Assembly: GCA_047628755.1 (NCBI GenBank)
Contig: JBLHVV010000155.1
Span: 1-5,256 of the forward strand
Length of the DNA: 5,256 nt
Direction: 5' to 3'
DNA from: Bermanella sp047628755
Lineage (GTDB): Bacteria > Pseudomonadota > Gammaproteobacteria > Pseudomonadales > Oceanobacteraceae
Notes under the pieces: generated by a model
What the model saw: only the letters and a program-made list of their open reading frames with translations
Databases searched by the model: none
What the model was told of the DNA's origin: nothing
Program-made: the position numbers and the translations under genes
Part shown: positions 1-4,702 of the stretch, piece by piece
How the letters are laid out: the number at the start of each line of letters is the position of its first letter
Position numbering within the stretch: the stretch's first letter is position 1

Positions 1-2
1 CC

Positions 3-236
3 TTTGCTGCACAAGCATTACCGGTGCTTAAAGACTTAGACTTGTTGGACAAAATGGAAGACAAGGTGAATGTTCACGGTGGCGCGATTGCGTTAGGACA
101 TCCGTTTGGTTGTTCTGGTACGCGTATTACTGGCTCGTTGTTGAACGTGATGGAAGACCGCGACTTAACCTTAGGTATATCAACTATGTGTATTGGTTTA
201 GGCCAAGGTATCACTACTGTTATTGAACGCGTTTAA
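3..236 (+). CDS. Thiolase (acetyl-CoA C-acetyl/acyltransferase), C-terminal part
   Basis: This is the last 77 codons of a thiolase gene whose 5' part lies outside the window; the open frame runs in from the left edge with no real start. Thiolases condense two acyl-CoAs, or cleave 3-ketoacyl-CoA, in fatty-acid degradation, ketone-body or polyhydroxyalkanoate metabolism in the cytoplasm. Two catalytic blocks of the family are visible: the GGAIALGHPFGCSG block holding the active-site His, and the C-terminal MCIGLGQG block holding the second catalytic Cys. The protein ends shortly after, at IERV, as is usual for the family, so the C-terminus is intact. GHPFGCSG differs slightly from the common GHPIGASG. 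Substrate chain length (AtoB/PhaA-like versus FadA/FadI-like) cannot be decided from this piece. Confidence 0.93.
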   Translation, partial: FAAQALPVLKDLDLLDKMEDKVNVHGGAIALGHPFGCSGTRITGSLLNVMEDRDLTLGISTMCIGLGQGITTVIERV

Positions 237-250
237 GTAAACCTCTATTA

Positions 251-291
251 ACGCCAGTTGTGCTTTTAATAAGTGCAACTGGCGTTTTTTT
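251..291 (+). terminator. Intrinsic terminator of the thiolase gene
   Basis: The arms 251-265 and 271-285 pair over 15 bp, including two G-U wobbles, around a 5-nt loop (ttaat). The core ACGCCAGTTG/CAACTGGCGT pairs perfectly. A run of seven T (285-291) follows directly, and the hairpin starts 14 nt after the thiolase stop. There is no matching T tract in the opposite direction, so it should act mainly on the thiolase transcript and not on the convergent peroxiredoxin gene. Confidence 0.88.
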
Positions 292-307
292 GTCTATCTG
301 CTGGAAA

Positions 308-784
308 TTAAAGTGCAGCTAATACCGCTTCAGCGCTTGATGCTTCTAATGCCCCATCGTCAACACCTAAATACTCAACAGTACCATCGTTAACTATCAT
401 AGCAAAACGTTGGCTACGCGTACCCATACCAAATCCGCTACCGTCCATTTGTAAGCCTAGCGCTTCGGTGAAGGTGGCGTTGCCATCGGCTAGCATTAAA
501 ATATGCTCAGCATTAGCGGCTTGGCCCCATGCGCCCATTACAAATACATCGTTAACTGACACACAGGCAACCGTGTCTACCCCTTTGGCTTTTATGTCGT
601 CTACATTCACCACAAAGCCGGGTAAATGTGCGGCAGAGCAGGTTGGCGTAAAGGCGCCCGGTACAGCAAATAAAGCAACTTTTTTGCCGGTAAAAATATC
701 GTCAGTACTAATATCGCTCGGTCCTTCTGCAGTCATTGTTTTAAATGTGCCAGCAGGTATTTTGTCGCCAATTGAAATTGTCAT
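308..784 (-). CDS. Peroxiredoxin, Prx5/type II family
   Basis: This cytoplasmic thiol peroxidase of 158 aa reduces hydrogen peroxide and alkyl hydroperoxides. The full Prx5-type active site is present: PGAFTPTC at residues 42-49, with the peroxidatic Cys49 preceded by Thr46, and a likely catalytic Arg126 in the RSQRFAM segment. The only other cysteine is Cys74 in the VACVSVND strand. A 25-residue spacing between the two cysteines matches plant type II peroxiredoxins, which are recycled by glutaredoxin or thioredoxin. A C-terminal resolving Cys like that of human PRDX5 is absent. There is no signal peptide and the length is normal for the family. The ATG at 784 is supported by AAGGA (791-795) with a 6-nt spacer. 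It is convergent with the thiolase gene and divergent from the membrane redoxin gene. The physiological reductant is not shown; no fused glutaredoxin domain is present. Confidence 0.95.
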   Translation of the reverse strand: MTISIGDKIPAGTFKTMTAEGPSDISTDDIFTGKKVALFAVPGAFTPTCSAAHLPGFVVNVDDIKAKGVDTVACVSVNDVFVMGAWGQAANAEHILMLADGNATFTEALGLQMDGSGFGMGTRSQRFAMIVNDGTVEYLGVDDGALEASSAEAVLAAL

Positions 785-827
785 GATGGATCCTTGTCGT
801 TGGTTTGAATGATATATCTAAAGCGCT

Positions 828-855
828 AGCATACTGGATCAATAATAATTTTAAA
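828..855 (-). promoter_or_regulatory. Possible sigma70-type promoter of the peroxiredoxin gene
   Basis: On the minus strand, TTTAAA (850-855) and TATGCT (828-833) are separated by 16 nt, each matching four of six consensus positions. Transcription would begin near 820 and give a leader of roughly 36 nt before the ATG. This is a weak consensus match in an AT-rich stretch and remains a suggestion. Confidence 0.28.
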
Positions 856-858
856 CCC

Positions 859-888
859 GTACACTGTAAGGGTATTTGACAGCTGTAC
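859..888. promoter_or_regulatory. Imperfect inverted repeat in the divergent promoter region
   Basis: GTACACTG (859-866) and CAGCTGTAC (880-888) form an inverted repeat with a single bulged base. It lies between the divergent peroxiredoxin and membrane-redoxin genes and overlaps a perfect TTGACA (876-881). No good -10 element sits 16-18 nt downstream of that hexamer. The position suits an operator shared by both genes, but the regulator is unknown and no OxyR-like ATAG-N7-CTAT pattern was seen. Confidence 0.25.
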
Positions 889-983
889 CAATTATAGCCA
901 TTACTGGCCTTATTTGTGGTTCTAATTGCAGTGCTATTAGCTATTTTCAGACATTTACAGTGGTTTTATATCCCTCATTGGGC

Positions 984-1004
984 CCTAGCTAATTAAATGC
1001 TAGG
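984..1004 (+). other. Short hairpin in the redoxin leader
   Basis: CCTAGC (984-989) and GCTAGG (999-1004) pair perfectly around a 9-nt AT-rich loop, ending 31 nt before the redoxin ATG. The upstream in-frame ATG at 997 lies in the loop edge and has no Shine-Dalgarno site, another reason to reject it as a start. No T tract follows, so it is not a terminator. It could be a leader structure or a small operator. Confidence 0.35.
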
Positions 1005-1035
1005 CTGGCATAACAATTCTATTAGAGACAGGCAG

Positions 1036-1665
1036 ATGAAAAAAGTACTGATAGTTTTATCCCTAGTGGTAGCTGTATTGGTCGGCCTAGGCTTTGTGTT
1101 TAAGGCTCAATTTATAGAGCTGGCCAAAGACGCCGTTACCAGCGATATGTTTGTTGCCGGTGATACCGACGATTTTAATCCAGGGACAAAAATAGGAGAA
1201 AAATTCCCTGCTATTAGCGCAACTTTTAATGACGCAACGGTGACTTCTCTAACGCAGTTCGCTGGTAGTAGAGGTACTGTTTTTATCGTCAGTCGTTCAC
1301 TTGTCTGGTGCCCATTTTGTATGAAACAAATGGCCCAGCTTAATAAAAGTTTAGCGGGGTTTGAGCAGGCTGGTATTAATGTTGTTGGCCTCACTTACGA
1401 CTCGCCAGAAGGTCAGCAACCGTTTAAAGACAAATTTTCTATCGGTTACCCCATTTTAAGTGACAATGATGCCGCCACTGTTAAGGCGCTCGGTATTCTC
1501 AATGAAAAGTATTCGCTAGGTGAAGCGGCTTATGGCATTGGCCACCCAGGCGCATTTGTGGTCGATACTAACGGTATAATTGTAGGTAAGATATTTATAG
1601 AGGCTTATTCAACGCGGGTTGATGCAAATTCGTTATTTGATTTTACCGATAATTTACTAAATTAA
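1036..1665 (+). CDS. Membrane-anchored redoxin / peroxiredoxin-like protein with WCPFC motif
   Basis: This 209-aa protein of the AhpC/TSA redoxin type (thioredoxin fold) probably catalyses thiol-disulphide exchange or peroxide reduction outside the cytoplasm. Residues 1-3 are MKK and residues 4-22 are a hydrophobic stretch without an obvious cleavage site, so an uncleaved signal anchor is likely and the catalytic part would face the periplasm. The redoxin domain spans about residues 50-205. It contains WCPFC (Cys92, Cys95) after the second strand and a GHPGAFVVD segment (from Gly169) with the expected cis-Pro171. The CxxC in place of a lone peroxidatic Cys recalls the PRX-like2 group. An ATG at 997 would add 13 residues but lacks a ribosome site and would bury the signal anchor; at 1036 a GAGA is 7 nt upstream. 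It is divergent from the cytoplasmic peroxiredoxin gene, suggesting a shared response to thiol stress. CcmG/ResA-like reductases are the main alternative. Confidence 0.85.
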   Translation: MKKVLIVLSLVVAVLVGLGFVFKAQFIELAKDAVTSDMFVAGDTDDFNPGTKIGEKFPAISATFNDATVTSLTQFAGSRGTVFIVSRSLVWCPFCMKQMAQLNKSLAGFEQAGINVVGLTYDSPEGQQPFKDKFSIGYPILSDNDAATVKALGILNEKYSLGEAAYGIGHPGAFVVDTNGIIVGKIFIEAYSTRVDANSLFDFTDNLLN

Positions 1666-1690
1666 TTTATCCCTAATTAGAGTTAATAAT

Positions 1691-2037
1691 ATGAGCGTCC
1701 GCGCTTTTTAAATATTGGTGGTATTAACTGGACTAGGGTTTACCTAGATATATTTTATGGCAGAGTTTGCTTCGCTAATCGCTAATCGCTAATCGCTAAT
1801 CCCGATATTATTAGTGCATTTGCTGCTAGTTTTGTAAATCCATATTCGTCAGGGTATTCAGTTGATGTAATTGCTTGCTGGTTAATTCTAACTATCTGGA
1901 TTATTTATGAGGCGAAAAATCGACAGATAAAATATGGATGGATATGTATTATTCTGGGATTTTTCCCTGGCGTAGCTGTCGGTTTTGCCTTGTATTTAAA
2001 TCTTAGATTTAGGCAGTTATCAGCGTCACATAACTGA
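1691..2037 (+). pseudogene. Broken DUF2834-like membrane protein gene
   Basis: A degenerate reading frame fills the stretch after the redoxin gene, starting 25 nt past its stop. From the ATG at 1691 the frame reads MSVRAF, stop TAA (1709-1711), ILVVLTGLGFT, stop TAG (1745-1747), then IYFMAEFASLIAN into a heptamer repeat (1772-1801) that shifts the frame. The third base-frame (from 1801) then gives 78 residues with no stop until TGA at 2035-2037. It includes PDIISAFAASFVNPYSSG and two hydrophobic helices (WLILTIWIIYEA; CIILGFFPGVAVGFALYL). Spacing and pattern (N-terminal helix, FVNP...GYSVD, two C-terminal helices) fit the DUF2834 family of small inner-membrane proteins of unknown function. 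Removing two heptamers gives a frame of 111 codons including the stop, a normal family length. TAG could descend from TGG (Trp) and TAA from a Tyr or Leu codon. The family call is from memory of its pattern; the broken state is visible directly. Confidence 0.72.
1772..1801 (+). repeat. Tandem heptamer repeat, four copies of TCGCTAA
   Basis: Four perfect, directly adjacent copies of TCGCTAA (1772-1778, 1779-1785, 1786-1792, 1793-1799) are followed by a partial TC. The tract lies inside the DUF2834-like relic. Seven is not a multiple of three, so each copy gained or lost shifts the frame. With two copies the tract reads SLIAN and continues straight into PDIISAF; with three or more copies a TAA appears in the upstream frame. 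Two copies is therefore the likely ancestral state, with slippage as the cause of the expansion. Confidence 0.95.
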
Positions 2038-2190
2038 TTAATAGCTAAGAATATATCGACAGCATGCTGTTATTTATGTGGGCAGTTTGGTCATATGCTT
2101 TGTGTTATCAAAATATTAAAAGTTTACGATGGGCTTTAGGCCTGACTACATTGTCCTAATACCTGCTATCTAAGTGGCACTTTAGTGTGA
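2038..2190. other. Intergenic stretch with a small open frame and a 12-bp palindrome
   Basis: No confident gene lies between the DUF2834 relic and the PPK2 promoter region. An ATG at 2064 opens 31 codons (stop 2157-2159) giving a hydrophobic, Trp- and Tyr-rich peptide beginning MLLFMWAVWSYALCYQ, without a Shine-Dalgarno site. Reading past that stop adds a further 15 sense codons, so this may be another eroded membrane-protein remnant. The ATG sits within a perfect palindrome, ACAGCATGCTGT (2059-2070). A smaller odd palindrome, AAGTG-G-CACTT, lies at 2172-2182. No terminator was found for the redoxin transcript here. Confidence 0.4.
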
Positions 2191-2224
2191 CGGTCACATT
2201 AATGTAACAAAGCCCTATTAAGAT
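2182..2224 (+). promoter_or_regulatory. Overlapping palindromes and possible Pho-box promoter before PPK2
   Basis: Two inverted repeats share an arm. One has arms 2182-2191 and 2193-2202 around a single G (nine of ten pairs; core GTGAC-G-GTCAC). The other is GTCACATTAATGTAAC (2193-2208), symmetric except for one pair. Read as a Pho box, CGGTCAC (2191-2197) and ATGTAAC (2202-2208) are 7-bp direct half-sites separated by the 4-bp ATTA. They match CTGTCAT at five and four positions, and a -10-like TAAGAT (2219-2224) lies 10 nt further on, the spacing seen at pstS-type promoters. PhoB control would suit a polyphosphate kinase gene. The half-site match is modest, and a palindrome-binding repressor or activator is an equally fair reading. 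Confidence 0.35.
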
Positions 2225-2276
2225 ATTTCAATCTATATTCACAACTTCTTGTTTTGGGTTAATTATTGGACTTGTT

Positions 2277-3155
2277 ATGCATTTTAAAAAAATCACCGAT
2301 GTCGATACGCCCTATGAAGGTGTAAGTGAAGAAGACTATCAAATTGAAAAGCATCGCTTGCAACTCGAAATTCTGCGAATTCAAAAGCGTATTATTCAAG
2401 AAAATAGACGATTGGTCATTGTTTTTGAAGGACGTGATGCGGCCGGCAAAGGCTCGACGATTAAACGTTTTATTGAAAATATGATTCCTTCCAGTTGCAA
2501 TATAGTTGCCTTGGGTATTCCTACCCCTAAAGAATCAAAAAACTGGTTTAACCGTTATGAAAAAAATCTGCCCAAGCCGGGTAGTATTACTTTTTTCGAT
2601 CGTTCTTGGTATAGCCGTGCGCTGATAGAGCCAACTATGGGCTACTGCAGTAAATCGCAATATAAATACTTTATGAGTAAGGTATTGAATTGGGAGCACA
2701 AGCTGATAGAGCAAGAGGACATATTACTAGTAAAAATTTATCTGTCAGTTGATAAAGAAGCTCAGTTATTTCGATTTGAAAACAGGTTAGATAATCCTTT
2801 AGCTTATTGGAAGTTTTCAGAGAACGATTTAAAAGCGCGTGAAAAATGGGAGTTGTTCACTCGTTTCAAAGAACAAATGTTTACTCATGCCTCATCTGAA
2901 AGATCACCTTGGGTTGTTATTAACGCCAATAAAAAGCGCGAGGCACGGCTAACCGCCATGCTGCATATTGTACGTTTACTCGGTAAGAAAAAATTTGAAA
3001 CATTAACTGGTGAAGATGTCACAAAGAGTTATAGTATCAAGATTGGAGGGGTTAAGTTTAGAGGGCTAAGCTCCCAGCAACATGCCGTACTAGAAGAGTT
3101 AAAAGAACAAGAAAGTTATTTCATTGATTTAGACGATAAGGTCGATTTTAAATAA
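2277..3155 (+). CDS. ppk2: Polyphosphate kinase 2 (PPK2 family)
   Basis: This 292-aa cytoplasmic enzyme transfers phosphate between inorganic polyphosphate and nucleoside di- or monophosphates, mostly toward NTP/NDP synthesis in this family. The P-loop fold is complete: Walker A GRDAAGKGS at residues 52-60 (Lys58), the Walker B-like FFDRSWYSRA at 106-115 (Asp108, Arg109), then TMGYC at 120-124. The Arg-rich lid follows (RFENRLDNPLAYWKF about 166-180, then the REKWELFTRF segment) with SPWVVI at 210-215. FDRSWYxRA...MGYC resembles the single-domain class I pattern (FDRSWYNRAGVERVMGFC), with Ser113 for Asn and IEPT for VERV. Nucleotide preference (ADP, GDP or AMP) cannot be read off safely. The ATG at 2277 has only a weak GGA 6 nt upstream and is followed by the expected N-terminal helix. 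Its stop overlaps the next start as TAATG, implying translational coupling to the Nudix gene. About 50 C-terminal residues after the core are not recognised. Confidence 0.93.
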   Translation: MHFKKITDVDTPYEGVSEEDYQIEKHRLQLEILRIQKRIIQENRRLVIVFEGRDAAGKGSTIKRFIENMIPSSCNIVALGIPTPKESKNWFNRYEKNLPKPGSITFFDRSWYSRALIEPTMGYCSKSQYKYFMSKVLNWEHKLIEQEDILLVKIYLSVDKEAQLFRFENRLDNPLAYWKFSENDLKAREKWELFTRFKEQMFTHASSERSPWVVINANKKREARLTAMLHIVRLLGKKKFETLTGEDVTKSYSIKIGGVKFRGLSSQQHAVLEELKEQESYFIDLDDKVDFK

Positions 3156-3631
3156 TGACAACTAATACTGTACCGAGCTTACAAGAAGCGATGGGTTTAC
3201 CCGTAATAGAATCTGCAGGTGGCTTAGTTTGCAATAGTAGACATCATGTTTTACTAATGTTTAAACGTGGCAAATGGGACATGCCTAAAGGGCGGATTGA
3301 AGAAGGGAAAACATTGGAAGAGTCGGCGACTAGAGAGGTCGAAGAAGAAACTGGCTTAAAAGCTAAAAAACTTACCATTGAAGCAAAACTGACTCCTACA
3401 TGGCATACCACCAGCCATAACAAAGTTAAGTATTTGAAGAAAACCCATTGGTATTTAATGCATTACGATGGCAGTGATGATGATACTTGCCCGCAAATAG
3501 AAGAGGGTATTATTGAATGTCGCTGGGTTCATCTTAGTGAGCTACCTCAATATCGTGATTTGCTCCGAGCGCGGGTTAATTACGTTATCGATTTCTGGCA
3601 TTCAAATATGGCCTATGTGCCTAGGCCCTAG
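3155..3631 (+). CDS. Nudix hydrolase coupled to PPK2
   Basis: This 158-aa Nudix hydrolase cleaves a nucleoside diphosphate linked to another group, using Mg2+ or Mn2+; the actual substrate is unknown. The Nudix box lies at residues 46-68 and reads GRIEEGKTLEE then SATREVEEETGL. Arg60-Glu61 and the metal-binding Glu64-Glu65 cluster are intact, but the first box Glu is Lys52. Around it are the usual SAGGLV strand (20-25), KWDMPKG (40-46), and a later THWYLM strand with EEGIIECRWV, a layout seen in MutT/Ap4A-hydrolase-like Nudix proteins. The ATG shares its A with the PPK2 stop, so ribosomes probably re-initiate here, which also explains the lack of an independent ribosome site. Co-translation suggests that the Nudix enzyme acts on products of polyphosphate-driven nucleotide phosphorylation, or on other phosphoanhydrides; this is inference. 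It converges on the next gene with an 18-nt gap and no clear terminator between. Confidence 0.92.
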   Translation: MTTNTVPSLQEAMGLPVIESAGGLVCNSRHHVLLMFKRGKWDMPKGRIEEGKTLEESATREVEEETGLKAKKLTIEAKLTPTWHTTSHNKVKYLKKTHWYLMHYDGSDDDTCPQIEEGIIECRWVHLSELPQYRDLLRARVNYVIDFWHSNMAYVPRP

Positions 3632-3649
3632 CTGTCGAACAGGCAATAA

Positions 3650-4096
3650 TTAGTCGCTTAGTTTTATTTCAATAAATACCAATGCCTTAGCGGCACGCTC
3701 AATGTCTTGTTGATTGGGTATTTTGTCTTTGTCTAAACGCACGTCTGAAAAACGTGCACTGCGTGGTAATGCCGTTAAAAAATCACCAAAGGCCTGGGCA
3801 ATAGCTACTTGGTCTTTGCTAATCACTATTGGTCTGCCGATTCGGCTTTTACCTTTAAGCAATAGCTCTACGGACTCGACATCTTGTAAGTTTCGCCACC
3901 ATTGATTTACATAATCAGTAAAACAATGGACGGAGCCATCTACAACGCGATAGCTGACCGGAGTTGACAGTGCTCGGCCGCTTTTACGCCCAGTAAATTT
4001 CAATAACACAATATCGCCGCTCATTATGAAATGCAGTGGTGAGTTAAGCAGCATTTTTACTATCGGATTAAGAACTTTAAAAATTGGGTTAGCCAT
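3650..4096 (-). CDS. Nitroreductase/quinone-reductase family protein (Ddn/F420H2 type)
   Basis: This 148-aa protein belongs to the deazaflavin-dependent nitroreductase (Ddn) family, split beta-barrel enzymes that in actinobacteria use coenzyme F420H2 to reduce nitroaromatics or quinones. Diagnostic features visible: an N-terminal helix with NPIFKVLNP, then VLLKFTGRKSGRALSTPVSY (TGRKSGR at 35-41), a short strand with CFTDY, and QWWRNL (65-70), followed by VELLLKGK and a helical C-terminus. Length is typical. The start at 4096 is preceded by AAGAGG (4104-4109) with a 7-nt spacer. It lies 14 nt downstream of the membrane-protein gene and is evidently in the same operon. Proteobacteria generally lack F420, so the cofactor could instead be a flavin, heme or nothing; this is unresolved. 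Convergent with the Nudix gene. Confidence 0.88.
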   Translation of the reverse strand: MANPIFKVLNPIVKMLLNSPLHFIMSGDIVLLKFTGRKSGRALSTPVSYRVVDGSVHCFTDYVNQWWRNLQDVESVELLLKGKSRIGRPIVISKDQVAIAQAFGDFLTALPRSARFSDVRLDKDKIPNQQDIERAAKALVFIEIKLSD

Positions 4097-4110
4097 TTGG
4101 GTGCCTCTTG

Positions 4111-4596
4111 TTAACGTGCTCTTTTACGCAGCATTACTATTTGGCAGATCACTCCAACCATATAGATCACTAAAAATGCCAGATAAAAACCACTCAGCAG
4201 TGGATCTTCAATGTTGGTAACAATCGGGGCGTCAGTTGGTAGACGCATTAAGCCGTCAGTAATAGCCGGAATCATATGGAACAAAAACGTCGCTGAAAAA
4301 CTGAGAGCTTGTAAGTAAGGCGATAGTTTGCCAAATAGTTGTTTCTTTTCCGCCAGTGCACCAACGGCTAAAGCTGACAAAGTCAAAATGGCCAACACAT
4401 GAGCAGGGTTAAAGCCGCCCTGGTGGAAAATAAATAAAGCAGTTGCTGCGGTAATGAAAGTACAAACTAGGTATATTTTACCAGAGCTTTGCTCAAGGCT
4501 AATCAGTTTGTATTTAACTAAGGCGGTAACCCCTGAGACTAAGGCAGTAATGCCTATAATGGTATGAAACCAACCGAATAAAGTAATTTCTGGCAT
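4111..4596 (-). CDS. Small multi-pass membrane protein with buried histidines
   Basis: I do not firmly recognise this 161-aa integral membrane protein; the N-terminal pattern (FHTIIGITALVSG, later SGKIYLV) is reminiscent of DUF2306-type proteins. Five hydrophobic segments are seen at about residues 6-27, 41-58, 65-81, 93-111 and 133-155, with a basic C-terminal tail (LRKRAR) likely cytoplasmic. Histidines at 11, 58, 66 and 107 lie in or at the ends of membrane segments, which could ligate heme or metal; this is inference. The start was moved to 4596: AGGAA sits 6 nt upstream of that ATG, whereas the in-frame ATG at 4641 adds a charged, Asn-rich 15-residue tail with no ribosome site. Its stop is 14 nt from the start of the Ddn-family gene, so the pair is probably one transcript and may act together in membrane redox chemistry. 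A possible -10 (TATAAA on the minus strand, 4621-4626) lies upstream. Confidence 0.75.
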   Translation of the reverse strand: MPEITLFGWFHTIIGITALVSGVTALVKYKLISLEQSSGKIYLVCTFITAATALFIFHQGGFNPAHVLAILTLSALAVGALAEKKQLFGKLSPYLQALSFSATFLFHMIPAITDGLMRLPTDAPIVTNIEDPLLSGFYLAFLVIYMVGVICQIVMLRKRAR

Positions 4597-4669
4597 GACA
4601 AATTCCTGCTTGTTATTATTTTTATAAAGCGCATAGCACACGCTGATATAGGGCTAAAACAATTTTCGT

Positions 4670-4696
4670 AAACCGCCAGCCTTAAGCTGACGGCTT
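4670..4696 (-). terminator. Probable intrinsic terminator after the yghU-like gene
   Basis: On the minus strand, CCGTCAGC (4686-4693) pairs with GCTGGCGG (4673-4680), one G-U pair, around a 5-nt loop. Two or three outer A/G-T pairs can extend the stem. It begins a few bases after the yghU-like stop and is followed by only three T before ACG, so the U tract is poor. It separates the glutathione transferase gene from the membrane-protein operon. Confidence 0.5.
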
Positions 4697-4702
4697 GCAT
4701 TG

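Noticed and set aside
468..812. Open frame of 114 codons on the + strand opposite the peroxiredoxin gene
   Set aside because: It is the antisense shadow of a clear Prx5 gene with a complete active site and its own ribosome site.
997..1035. Earlier ATG for the redoxin gene
   Set aside because: No Shine-Dalgarno site, it sits at a hairpin, and it would place 13 mostly polar residues ahead of a typical MKK signal anchor.
1107..1394. Open frame of 95 codons on the - strand inside the redoxin gene
   Set aside because: It is antisense to a recognisable thioredoxin-fold protein and shows no family pattern of its own.
1772..1801. CRISPR array or origin iterons
   Set aside because: The units are 7 bp, directly adjacent without spacers, and there are no cas, rep or DnaA-box elements; it is a simple tandem repeat.
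2186..2198. CRP-like site TGTGA...TCACA
   Set aside because: The arms match but are separated by 3 nt, not the 6 nt that CRP requires.
3619..3629. Palindrome CTAGG-C-CCTAG at the end of the Nudix gene as a terminator
   Set aside because: Only five pairs around one base, no T tract, and it lies within the last codons.
3714..3905. Open frames on the + strand opposite the Ddn-family and membrane-protein genes (also 4026-4220)
   Set aside because: Antisense shadows with no recognisable domain or ribosome site.
4597..4641. Earlier ATG for the five-helix membrane protein
   Set aside because: The ATG at 4596 has AGGAA 6 nt upstream, while the longer form adds a polar, Asn-rich tail without a ribosome site.
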